The position numbers and the translations under genes are program-made. Under the pieces are notes generated by a model. It was not told the origin of the DNA. It ran no database searches and saw only the letters and a program-made list of their open reading frames with translations. From positions 1 through 10,649 of the forward strand of contig JAZNGX010000114.1 in assembly GCA_045576675.1 (NCBI GenBank): a DNA stretch of 10,649 bases, written 5' to 3'. Of this stretch, positions 1 to 5,494 are shown piece by piece (position 1 is the first letter of the stretch; each line of letters starts with the position of its first letter). Origin of the DNA: JAZNGX01 sp045576675 (lineage in GTDB: Bacteria > Bacillota > Clostridia > Monoglobales > Firm-18).

Positions 1-89
1 AAAAAGACTGCACATATTAAAATTGCAGCAACAATTGTATATAAAATATTATTTTGTCTTTGTTTTTTTCGTTCATATGTTATTGCCAT
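1..89 (-). CDS. Partial membrane protein, N-terminus only
   Basis: Only the first 29 codons are inside the window; the gene runs off the left edge. It begins MAITYERKKQ, a short basic cytoplasmic stretch, and then enters a hydrophobic segment (about residues 15-29, ILYTIVAAIL...) that looks like a single membrane anchor or an uncleaved signal. The start is supported by an AGAGGT ribosome site at 97-102, seven bases upstream, and by a good promoter at 145-173. I do not recognise the family, since too little of the protein is visible. It is transcribed away from the remnant genes at 287-791 on the same strand, with its own promoter, so it is probably a separate unit. Confidence 0.6.
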   Translation of the reverse strand, partial: MAITYERKKQRQNNILYTIVAAILICAVF

Positions 90-144
90 ATCTATTACCT
101 CTTAAATATATAACACTTTCAAAAGCTACATACATCCGTATAAA

Positions 145-173
145 ATTATATCATATATAATTCAATTTTTCAA
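145..173 (-). promoter_or_regulatory. Sigma-A-type promoter for the left-edge gene
   Basis: On the minus strand, TTGAAA (168-173) and TATAAT (145-150) are separated by exactly 17 bases. The start codon of the left-edge gene (89) lies about 55 bases downstream, leaving a short leader. The call rests on the hexamer match and spacing only. Confidence 0.65.
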
Positions 174-186
174 TATTATTTGCTAT

Positions 187-210
187 TTTCTATATAAATT
201 TCTATATAAA
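187..210. repeat. Tandem 12-bp duplication, two copies
   Basis: TTTCTATATAAA occurs twice back to back (187-198 and 199-210) in an AT-rich intergenic stretch upstream of the promoter at 145-173. It could be slippage or an upstream element; no function can be assigned. Confidence 0.6.
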
Positions 211-246
211 TCACAATAAATGCAGATAAAAAATATTAACTTTTTA

Positions 247-269
247 AGAAGAAAACATTTTATTCTTCT
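247..269 (-). terminator. Weak terminator-like hairpin after the SLOG-like fragment
   Basis: AGAAGAA (247-253) and TTCTTCT (263-269) form a 7-bp stem about 20 bases beyond the stop of the fragment at 287. On the minus strand it is followed by an AT-rich tract but not an immediate clean T run, so termination is plausible rather than certain. Confidence 0.35.
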
Positions 270-286
270 GTTATTTGCAAATTCTA

Positions 287-502
287 CTATATAATTAGTG
301 TGTTAATAATATGTTTTTTCTTTTTCAAGGCGTAGTCATAAGCGACTTTTGTTCCGCTTTTAGGTTGGTAGTCAAACAAATCACGTCGGCTATTTTTACG
401 CCTTGGGGGAAGATAATTTTCATCGTAATAGACCACGCAGAATTTGCTATGGTTAATCAATACTATCCGTAGTATTTTCGGCAGACTATTTTTCATCCTC
501 AT
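287..502 (-). pseudogene. Probable truncated SLOG-family (YpsA/DUF1273-like) protein, C-terminal part
   Basis: The reading frame gives a 71-residue basic protein from the ATG at 502 (an alternative ATG is at 496). Its start overlaps the last codons of the winged-helix gene, so it could be translated by coupling. The visible pattern is a beta strand ending in VVYYDENY, a PPRRKNSRRDL segment, then SGTKVAYDYALKKKKHIIN. This resembles the C-terminal end of SLOG-superfamily proteins found on phages and plasmids, where a GT-K-AxxYA-KK-K-II motif follows the (F/Y)YD strand. Whole members are roughly 150-200 residues. The N-terminal Rossmann half with its glycine-rich nucleotide loop is absent, and the DNA upstream codes for the winged-helix protein in another frame. 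I therefore read it as a fragment left by deletion. The family call is from memory of the motif pattern; an intact small hypothetical protein is the alternative. Confidence 0.45.
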
Positions 503-791
503 AGTATTCCGTACATACTGTGTAGAGATTAGAACCTTTTCCGCCACGACCTCTTGTTCGATTTTCTTTTTTAATGTAACTCAAATCGATGAGGCGATTA
601 ATGATATTTGCTGTTTTAGAACGGCTTATATTCATGTTGACAGCGATGGTGGAGTAGGAAGGAAAACAGATATTTTCCTCGTTAGATAATTTACACAAAT
701 AACACAACACTCTGAACTCGTATGTATCAAGTCTTTTGTCCAGAATTGCTTCGTTAGGTATTGTGGTAAAGTTGACTTTTAGTTTTTTCAT
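486..791 (-). CDS. Winged helix-turn-helix protein, replication-initiator or phage type
   Basis: A 101-residue protein. I chose the ATG at 791 because a perfect AAGGAGG (797-803) lies five bases upstream; the longer frame reading back to 830 would place this site inside the gene. The sequence shows the layout of small HTH proteins from integrative elements and of the N-terminal domain of replisome organisers: IPNEAI near residue 12, YEFRVLCYLCKLSNEENICFP, then SYSTIAVNMNISRSKTANIINRL as the helix-turn-helix, a LSYIKKENR wing, and a GGKGSNLYTV end. Expected role: sequence-specific DNA binding, in replication or transcription of a mobile element. It overlaps the truncated SLOG-like frame and lies downstream of ssrA on the same strand, beyond the ssrA terminator. 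A terminator-like hairpin sits directly before its ribosome site, so expression may be conditional or the gene may be stranded. Confidence 0.75.
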   Translation of the reverse strand: MKKLKVNFTTIPNEAILDKRLDTYEFRVLCYLCKLSNEENICFPSYSTIAVNMNISRSKTANIINRLIDLSYIKKENRTRGRGGKGSNLYTVCTEYYEDEK

Positions 792-816
792 ATTGGCCTC
801 CTTAATTCCAAAACAA

Positions 817-848
817 AAAGCACAGAGCATTTTTAAACTCTGTGCTTT
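817..848 (-). terminator. Intrinsic-terminator hairpin in front of the HTH gene
   Basis: A perfect 11-bp stem: AAAGCACAGAG (817-827) pairs with CTCTGTGCTTT (838-848) around a 10-base loop. On the minus strand it is followed by TTTTTGTTTT. This is a textbook terminator, but it ends only about 20 bases before the HTH start codon at 791, too close for another promoter to fit. It is either an attenuator in the HTH leader or the terminator of a lost upstream gene. Confidence 0.7.
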
Positions 849-871
849 GGAACTGATTTTGAATTAAGGGC

Positions 872-944
872 TGGGGTTCAACTCCTTACGAAAAATCTTC
901 GACAGTAACGAAAATAGTGTTTTAGAGGAACACCACTTGAACCC
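872..944. repeat. Inverted T-arm-like repeats next to the ssrA 3' end
   Basis: GGGTTCAA at 874-881 and TTGAACCC at 937-944 form an inverted repeat around about 55 bases that also hold a small CGAA/TTCG hairpin and a doubled ACGAAAA. The left copy in wider context closely matches, in inverted orientation, the T-arm of ssrA at about 1018-1036 (GTTGAACCCCAG here, ATTGAACCCCAG there). This may be a recombination or attachment region; it does not fold as a tRNA. Confidence 0.4.
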
Positions 945-957
945 TGAAAAACCGCAT

Positions 958-999
958 GAAAAAGCGTGATGACACTACTGACAGTAATATCATCACGCT
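958..999 (-). terminator. ssrA intrinsic terminator
   Basis: Ten-base arms AGCGTGATGA (963-972) and TCATCACGCT (990-999) are perfectly complementary. On the minus strand the stem begins four bases past the CCA end of ssrA and is followed by TTTTT (959-963). It terminates ssrA. Confidence 0.85.
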
Positions 1000-1003
1000 A
1001 CTA

Positions 1004-1350
1004 TGGTGGAGCTGTGGGGAATTGAACCCCAGTCCGCAAATACTCCATATAACTTTCTACGAGTGTATCGTATGTTTTAAATTCCCTCATACAACGGCAC
1101 ACACGCAAGCCTTTGCACTTGGTAGCTTAATAATACCCGACAGGAATTAAAGCTTTACCTGTTCGTGTTCACCGCAAATTTGACGCCCAAACACCTCTAT
1201 GCGGTTCTTGAGGGTTGGACGGCCGCACTAATTAGGCAGCGTAAGCTAAATTATCGTTAGCGTTTAAATTTAAAGTTGAGCTTTTAAAGCGGCGCTCACC
1301 GCTACTCGCTTATTATACTTATATATCCACGTCGAAGCCATTGCAACCCC
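1004..1350 (-). ncRNA. ssrA: tmRNA (transfer-messenger RNA), one-piece
   Basis: tmRNA rescues stalled ribosomes: charged with alanine it acts first as a tRNA, then as an mRNA that adds a degradation tag, working with SmpB. The 5' end GGGGTTGCAATGGCTTCGAC (1350 downward) and the 3' end GGGGTTCAATTCCCC followed by ACAGCTCCACCA (down to 1004) are the conserved tRNA-like halves. The 7-bp acceptor stem pairs GGGGUUG with CAGCUCC using two wobbles, and CCA is encoded. The tag frame lies at 1232-1261: codons for ANDNLAYAA and a TAA stop, giving A-ANDNLAYAA with the tRNA-borne alanine. Its AA end is the proteolysis signal. Length is 347 bases, normal for the one-piece form. It has its own promoter (1361-1389) and terminator (958-999). 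The DNA beyond its 3' end looks like mobile-element remnants. Confidence 0.97.
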
Positions 1351-1360
1351 ATATAATATA

Positions 1361-1389
1361 ATAATACAACACGCACGGGTTTTTGTCAA
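1361..1389 (-). promoter_or_regulatory. ssrA promoter
   Basis: A perfect TTGACA (1384-1389), 17-base spacer and TATTAT (1361-1366) on the minus strand lie 10 bases before the mature 5' GGGG at 1350. This suits a strong, constitutive stable-RNA promoter. The -35 box falls in the loop and 3' arm of the terminator hairpin at 1373-1403, so the two signals overlap. Confidence 0.85.
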
Positions 1390-1403
1390 CCAAAAACCCG
1401 TGC
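1373..1403 (-). terminator. Hairpin terminator after the YcdB/SLH gene
   Basis: A perfect 12-bp inverted repeat, GCACGGGTTTTT (1373-1384) with AAAAACCCGTGC (1392-1403), has a 7-base loop and lies 14 bases past the stop at 1418. The T run is inside the stem, not after it, so termination may be partial. The ssrA -35 box lies within it. Confidence 0.6.
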
Positions 1404-1417
1404 CGTTAACAAATAAT

Positions 1418-3430
1418 TTACCTGCTTAAAGCATTAAATATCATAATCGCACTGTCAGCATTTGTAATATGCTCATCAGGATTAAAGCTTCCCGTGCCGT
1501 CACCTTTTATTATGCCCATTCCACTCAGTATGCATACATAACCTGTTTTTTCTGTAACATCAGAGAAAGGACAGCTCCAGATACCATTTAAGCCAGCATA
1601 ACGTTCTGCTCCCAATGCTCTTATTAAGAACACTGCTGCCTGAAGTCTTGTAACGGCTGCATCGTCGTCACGCTCTTCCTTTGATACTATGTTAAGACTT
1701 TGTGCACGATCGAAGATATACTTATAATCAGCTTCTCTATACGTGCTCACAGAACCAAACGCCTGTGTAAGAAGAGTTATCAAATCCTTTTGTGTTATAC
1801 TCGAATCAGGCTTAAAGCTTTCTGCTTTAAATCCGATATTATACTGTGCAAGCTTTGTTATATAGCTTTCTGCATAATGTCCATTTATATCATTGTACTC
1901 TAAAGTTACTTCTTCAGTGTCATTTTTCTCGATTTCACCTGTAAACGGATTCAAACGATGGCTTTCAGAATAATCAAAGGAGTACACTGCAACAGCTTCT
2001 TTGGGTCTTTCGTTTAAAACAGGAACAAACAGATACTTGATTTCATAGCTCACATTATCAAAAAATGCTTTTGTGGCAGCCTCTGCACTTATAACTCCAT
2101 CAACAGAAGGGAATTCTGCTTCTGTGTATGAAATATTGTAATATGTAAGCTTTCCGTTGTTTTTATTTACTGTAACGCGAATTGTATCCCCTTCTACTCT
2201 TGCACCGTTTTTGATGCGATGCAAAGTAAGTGTGTTGCCCTCAAAGTCTTCCTTAGAATAATATTCAAGCTTATTGCCTGCAAGTGACTTGGCATATTTT
2301 AAAGCCGCAGCTTTAAGCTTTTCTTCTTCCAGTGATTCGTCGGTTTCGCTTTTAAAATATCTTCTGTAATTCTTAATTTCGCCTGTTTTTGCATTGATAT
2401 TAACATAACGTGACTCATCATCACAGGTTAAATTAATATCGTATATATAATCATTAGTACTGCTGTTTTTTGAAAGATTGTAATAATCAGCCACTGCATT
2501 GTCAGGAATGTCAAGCGAAGCATTGTCCTTTAGCATTTTCACAATTTTGTCTATTGAATAAAGCCCCTCAACATTGTCAATTTCCTGCTGTTCAATTTTG
2601 CTGAATCGGTTTGCCATACTGCCGCCCGATGCCAGGTCTGCAGCGGCCTCCATTGTCGTTTTTGCATACTGAACAGAATAATCATAAACATACTCTTCGC
2701 CTGTTACTGCATTAATATATTCATTACCGTTGGAAACAGGAACGTAATACGGTGTTGCAGTATACTTTTCGTCCTCATATGTTAATATATAAACAAGCTC
2801 TAAGCCATATACATTCTTATATGCTTCAACAGCCGCAGCCTTATCCATAAACGTAGCCTTGTCAGGATATGTAACATCTGCATAATCATATAAGCTGAAG
2901 CTCTGCAACGTCATATCATCACTGTCTATAGAAATGCTTCCCTGAATGTTATCAACACGAATTCCATCGTGAACAAACTCAAGAGAAAAGCTTGTATTTC
3001 TTGACCACATTGAATATCTGTCGGCATTTGAAATTACAATATTGTCTTTAATATCAGGATTTAACAAAGCAATAAAATTGAGTGCAGCAGCTCTGTATTG
3101 CTCTGTCTCATATTTTTTAAATGCACGCTCTGAAGAATAGGTCTTTGAGTTGTCGTTATAATGAAACTCAGTAATTACCCCGTCAGCAGTACAGCCAACA
3201 GACATATAAACACTATCCTCCCCCTCAGTTGACCAGTTAAAGTAATAGGTAGTCAAACCGTTATAATTAGAGGTGTTGCTTTCAAATTTATCATACACAT
3301 CCTGAATATCCAATCGTTCTTTCACTATTGAAAGAACTTCACGATATTCTTCCGTTTCGGCAGCATATGCAACCGGCACCGTCATTACAAGCATTGCCAA
3401 TGCAATAATAAGACTAATAATTTTTTTCAT
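1418..3430 (-). CDS. Secreted YcdB/PepSY-like protein with C-terminal SLH repeats
   Basis: A 670-residue surface protein. The ATG at 3430 is chosen because GGAGGGG lies six bases upstream; two earlier in-frame ATGs overlap or precede that site. Residues 1-23 are a signal peptide (MKK, hydrophobic core, AYA-A cleavage). Residues about 30-510 hold repeated PepSY/YcdB-type units, each ending near a TGE turn: AVTGE at 241-245, AKTGE at 347-351, PFTGE at 495-499. Residues 512-670 carry SLH-type repeats: YNDINGHYAESYITKLAQ at 512, a divergent one at about 561-619, and FSDV...GIIKGDGTGSFNPDEHIT at 622-657. SLH repeats anchor proteins to pyruvylated wall polymers. YcdB-type domains have no well-defined biochemistry; related PepSY modules are often linked to peptidase inhibition, so any regulatory role is inference. 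The gene follows ispE after 37 bases and probably shares its transcript. Confidence 0.8.
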   Translation of the reverse strand: MKKIISLIIALAMLVMTVPVAYAAETEEYREVLSIVKERLDIQDVYDKFESNTSNYNGLTTYYFNWSTEGEDSVYMSVGCTADGVITEFHYNDNSKTYSSERAFKKYETEQYRAAALNFIALLNPDIKDNIVISNADRYSMWSRNTSFSLEFVHDGIRVDNIQGSISIDSDDMTLQSFSLYDYADVTYPDKATFMDKAAAVEAYKNVYGLELVYILTYEDEKYTATPYYVPVSNGNEYINAVTGEEYVYDYSVQYAKTTMEAAADLASGGSMANRFSKIEQQEIDNVEGLYSIDKIVKMLKDNASLDIPDNAVADYYNLSKNSSTNDYIYDINLTCDDESRYVNINAKTGEIKNYRRYFKSETDESLEEEKLKAAALKYAKSLAGNKLEYYSKEDFEGNTLTLHRIKNGARVEGDTIRVTVNKNNGKLTYYNISYTEAEFPSVDGVISAEAATKAFFDNVSYEIKYLFVPVLNERPKEAVAVYSFDYSESHRLNPFTGEIEKNDTEEVTLEYNDINGHYAESYITKLAQYNIGFKAESFKPDSSITQKDLITLLTQAFGSVSTYREADYKYIFDRAQSLNIVSKEERDDDAAVTRLQAAVFLIRALGAERYAGLNGIWSCPFSDVTEKTGYVCILSGMGIIKGDGTGSFNPDEHITNADSAIMIFNALSR

Positions 3431-3467
3431 AAACATCCCCTCCATTTACATTTATAATATTATGACG

Positions 3468-4301
3468 TTAACCAAGATGTAAAAGTTTCTTAAAACTTAC
3501 ATTTTTTTCAAAAATATTTTTACACTGTTCTGCTTTTTCTCTGCTGGTGAAAAACCCAAACACGCACGAGCCGCTTCCGCTCATCAATTCACCATCTGCT
3601 CCGTTTTCAGCCATTATACGTTTGATATTGTTGATATTTTCATTATCAACAGCCGTTTCTAACATATTAAAAGTGTTTTTGGCGATAAACAAAACATCAT
3701 TTTTCCTTACTGCATCGGCAATTTTTTCTGTACCTATGTGCTGTGGAAATTTACTGAAATCAATTTGAGAATACGCCCATTTTGTATTTATTGAAAAATC
3801 AGGCTTCACAAGAAGAATATACGTCCCGGAAATTTCAGGCAATCGCGTTAGCTTTTCCCCTATACCTTTTGCAACAGCACATCCTCCCTGTATAAAAAAA
3901 GGAACATCAGCGCCGATTTTAAGACTTATTTCTTCCATTTGTTTATTGGTAAGACCTGCATTGTACAACTCGTTTAACAGCTTTATCACCGCAGCACCAT
4001 CAGAGCTACCGCCTCCAAGACCTGCTCCGTGCGGGATTACCTTTTTGATATGAATTTTTGCACCACCATTTATTTTGGTATAATTAAAAAACTCACGTGC
4101 CGCCACACAGGCAATATTTGTGTTATCACACGGAATATCAGAAATATCACACGTTAACAAAATCTCGTTGTGCTTTTCAACAGTAACAGTATCATACAAC
4201 GGAATTTCATGCATTATCATATCCAGCTCGTGATATCCGTCTTCCCTTTTTTTTATTATATCAAGGCATAAATTGATTTTCGCCGGAGTATTGACAGTCA
4301 T
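3468..4301 (-). CDS. ispE: 4-diphosphocytidyl-2-C-methyl-D-erythritol kinase
   Basis: IspE uses ATP to phosphorylate CDP-methylerythritol on its 2-hydroxyl, a middle step of the MEP isoprenoid pathway in the cytosol. This is a GHMP-family kinase of 277 residues, close to the usual 280-300. Visible marks are PAKINL at 6-11 with the catalytic lysine (K8), the glycine-rich ATP loop HGAGLGGGSSDGAA at 91-104, GADVPFF with the catalytic aspartate (D132), GIGEKL, and a C-terminal MSGSGSCVFGFF. An upstream in-frame GTG at 4310 lies inside the ribosome site GAGGTG (4308-4313), so the ATG at 4301 is the start. It has its own promoter (4320-4348) and probably leads a two-gene operon with the SLH protein. 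No other MEP genes are near. Confidence 0.96.
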   Translation of the reverse strand: MTVNTPAKINLCLDIIKKREDGYHELDMIMHEIPLYDTVTVEKHNEILLTCDISDIPCDNTNIACVAAREFFNYTKINGGAKIHIKKVIPHGAGLGGGSSDGAAVIKLLNELYNAGLTNKQMEEISLKIGADVPFFIQGGCAVAKGIGEKLTRLPEISGTYILLVKPDFSINTKWAYSQIDFSKFPQHIGTEKIADAVRKNDVLFIAKNTFNMLETAVDNENINNIKRIMAENGADGELMSGSGSCVFGFFTSREKAEQCKNIFEKNVSFKKLLHLG

Positions 4302-4319
4302 ACTTTTCACCTCATTTTT

Positions 4320-4348
4320 ATTTTATAATAACATAAATAAAAAGTCAA
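4320..4348 (-). promoter_or_regulatory. ispE promoter
   Basis: TTGACT (4343-4348), 17-base spacer and TAAAAT (4320-4325) on the minus strand, about 20 bases before the ispE start. The hexamers and spacing are the same as at 8372-8400 before the decarboxylase gene, suggesting the same housekeeping sigma factor. Confidence 0.75.
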
Positions 4349-4389
4349 TAGAACACCAGGTTATCGTGCTTTGCTTGCACATATGCATA

Positions 4390-4426
4390 AAACAGGAATC
4401 ACAGCAAAAAGCTGTAATTCCTGTTT
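4390..4426 (-). terminator. Terminator hairpin, likely for the recR operon
   Basis: AAACAGGAATCACAGC (4390-4405) and GCTGTAATTCCTGTTT (4411-4426) form a 16-bp stem with a 5-base loop. The one non-Watson-Crick position is a G-U wobble when read on the minus strand but a C-A mismatch on the plus strand. This fits an RNA made from the minus strand and ending in TTTTAT. It lies 110 bases past recR and separates it from ispE. Confidence 0.6.
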
Positions 4427-4432
4427 TTTTAT

Positions 4433-4474
4433 AACATAGGAAATTACTACTTTTAAGTTGTAATTTCCTATGTT
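4433..4474. repeat. Perfect 15-bp inverted repeat between recR and ispE
   Basis: AACATAGGAAATTAC (4433-4447) is exactly complementary to GTAATTTCCTATGTT (4460-4474) around a 12-base spacer. There is no T run, so it is not a clear terminator; it could help end or protect the recR transcript. The 10-mer TAGGAAATTA in its arm recurs in the palindrome at 7506-7526. Confidence 0.6.
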
Positions 4475-4492
4475 TCAAAATAGTCTACCTTT

Positions 4493-4537
4493 AAAAAGTG
4501 AGCGAAGCGAACATTAGTTGCCGAAGGCGACTTTTTT
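4493..4537. repeat. Mini-hairpin element (small relative of the arrays at 9824-10189)
   Basis: AAAAAGT (4493-4499) and ACTTTTT (4530-4536) are inverted outer words. Between them lie GCGAAGC (4502-4508), a CATTA-GT core (4513-4518) and the hairpin GTTGCCGAAGGCGAC (4517-4531). Both small hairpins have GAA loops closed by C-G. The plan (outer word, mini-hairpin, CATTA, mini-hairpin, reverse-complement word) matches a one-unit version of the larger arrays. The right word overlaps the recR stop codon, so it may also act at the end of the recR transcript. Confidence 0.5.
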
Positions 4538-5135
4538 ATATTTCACGTCTGCCTTCTATTGCTTTTGTAAGCGTAACTTCATCTGCATATTCAAGGTCAC
4601 CGCCCACAGGTACACCATTTGCAATTCTTGTAACCTTTATACCCATTGGCTTAATAAGCTTTGCAATATACATTGCAGTTGCTTCGCCCTCGATATTAGG
4701 ATTGGTTGCAACAATTATTTCTTTAACAGTGTCACTGCTTAGTCTTAACAAAAGCTCGTGTATTTTTATGTCCTTCGGTCCTATTCCGTCCATTGGAGAA
4801 ATAGCACCGTGTAATATATGATACAAGCCATGATACTCGTGAGTTTTTTCTATTATTACTGCATCTTTAGGGCTTTCAACCACACAAATAATGCTTTTGT
4901 CACGGGTATCATTACTGCAGATATCGCACACATCTGTATCTGTAATATTCTGGCAAACATCACAATACTTTATTTGCGTTTTTGCACACAACAACGCATC
5001 TGCAAACTCCTTTGCATATTGCTCAGGAGAATTCAGAATATGAAATGCAAGACGCTGAGCAGTTTTATGTCCGATACCGGGCAAAGCCTCAAACTGCTCA
5101 ATAAGGCGTGCCAGCGGTGGAATATAATCATTCAT
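4536..5135 (-). CDS. recR: Recombination mediator protein RecR
   Basis: RecR works with RecF and RecO to load RecA on gapped single-stranded DNA. The 199-residue length is standard. In order there are a helix-hairpin-helix (LPGIGHKTAQRLAFH, residues 18-32), a four-cysteine zinc finger (CDVC...CDIC, about residues 58-72), and a Toprim domain (VVESPKDAVIIE with the conserved glutamate, GAISPMDGIGP, then ATNPNIEGEATA). All key motifs are intact. The ATG at 5135 shares one base with the ybaB stop (TAATG), so translation is probably coupled. dnaX-ybaB-recR in this order is a classic Bacillota cluster. The gene's stop overlaps a mini-hairpin element. Confidence 0.98.
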   Translation of the reverse strand: MNDYIPPLARLIEQFEALPGIGHKTAQRLAFHILNSPEQYAKEFADALLCAKTQIKYCDVCQNITDTDVCDICSNDTRDKSIICVVESPKDAVIIEKTHEYHGLYHILHGAISPMDGIGPKDIKIHELLLRLSSDTVKEIIVATNPNIEGEATAMYIAKLIKPMGIKVTRIANGVPVGGDLEYADEVTLTKAIEGRREI

Positions 5136-5479
5136 TAAAACAACCCCGGAATATTAAGTCCGCCTGTTACCTTTTCAATTTCTTTAGCAGACATTTCATC
5201 AATCTTGGTCATAGCATCATTAACAGCTGCCATAATCAAATCTTCAAGCATTTCAATATCATCAGGATCGCACGCTTCAGGCTGAATTTTAACTGAAGTC
5301 AAAACACGCTTACCGCTTAATTTTACAGTAACGGCTCCTCCACCTGCACTGCCTTCAACTTCAGAATTTTCGATTTCTTCCTGCTTTTTCTGCATTTCCA
5401 TCTGCATTTTCTGTGCCTGTTTTATCATATTATTCATATTGGGCATTCCACCCATACCATTAAATTTACCTTTTGCCAT
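5135..5479 (-). CDS. ybaB: YbaB/EbfC-family nucleoid-associated protein
   Basis: A small dimeric DNA-binding protein that coats DNA without strong sequence preference; its exact cellular role is unsettled. The 114 residues show the family pattern: a Met/Gln/Lys-rich N-terminal helix (MIKQAQKMQMEMQKKQEEIENSE written across residues 18-40), a strand region with AGGGAVTVKLSGKRVLTSVKI, then DPDDIEMLEDLIMAAVNDAMTK and a C-terminal GLNIPGLF. A GGACG ribosome site precedes the ATG at 5479. It lies 15 bases after dnaX and overlaps the recR start by one base, as in Bacillus (yaaK). Confidence 0.96.
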   Translation of the reverse strand: MAKGKFNGMGGMPNMNNMIKQAQKMQMEMQKKQEEIENSEVEGSAGGGAVTVKLSGKRVLTSVKIQPEACDPDDIEMLEDLIMAAVNDAMTKIDEMSAKEIEKVTGGLNIPGLF

Positions 5480-5494
5480 TACAATTCGTCCTTT

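Noticed and set aside
868..946. A second tRNA or tmRNA-like gene from the T-arm-like GGTTCAA motifs
   Set aside because: No acceptor stem, D-arm or anticodon arm can be drawn, and no CCA or discriminator end follows. Only the T-arm-like motif is present.
956..1150. Small plus-strand open frame over ssrA
   Set aside because: It lies across the ssrA terminator and 3' half, antisense to a functional RNA.
4302..4310. GTG start for ispE, three codons upstream
   Set aside because: The GTG is part of the GAGGTG ribosome site; the ATG at 4301 has proper spacing.
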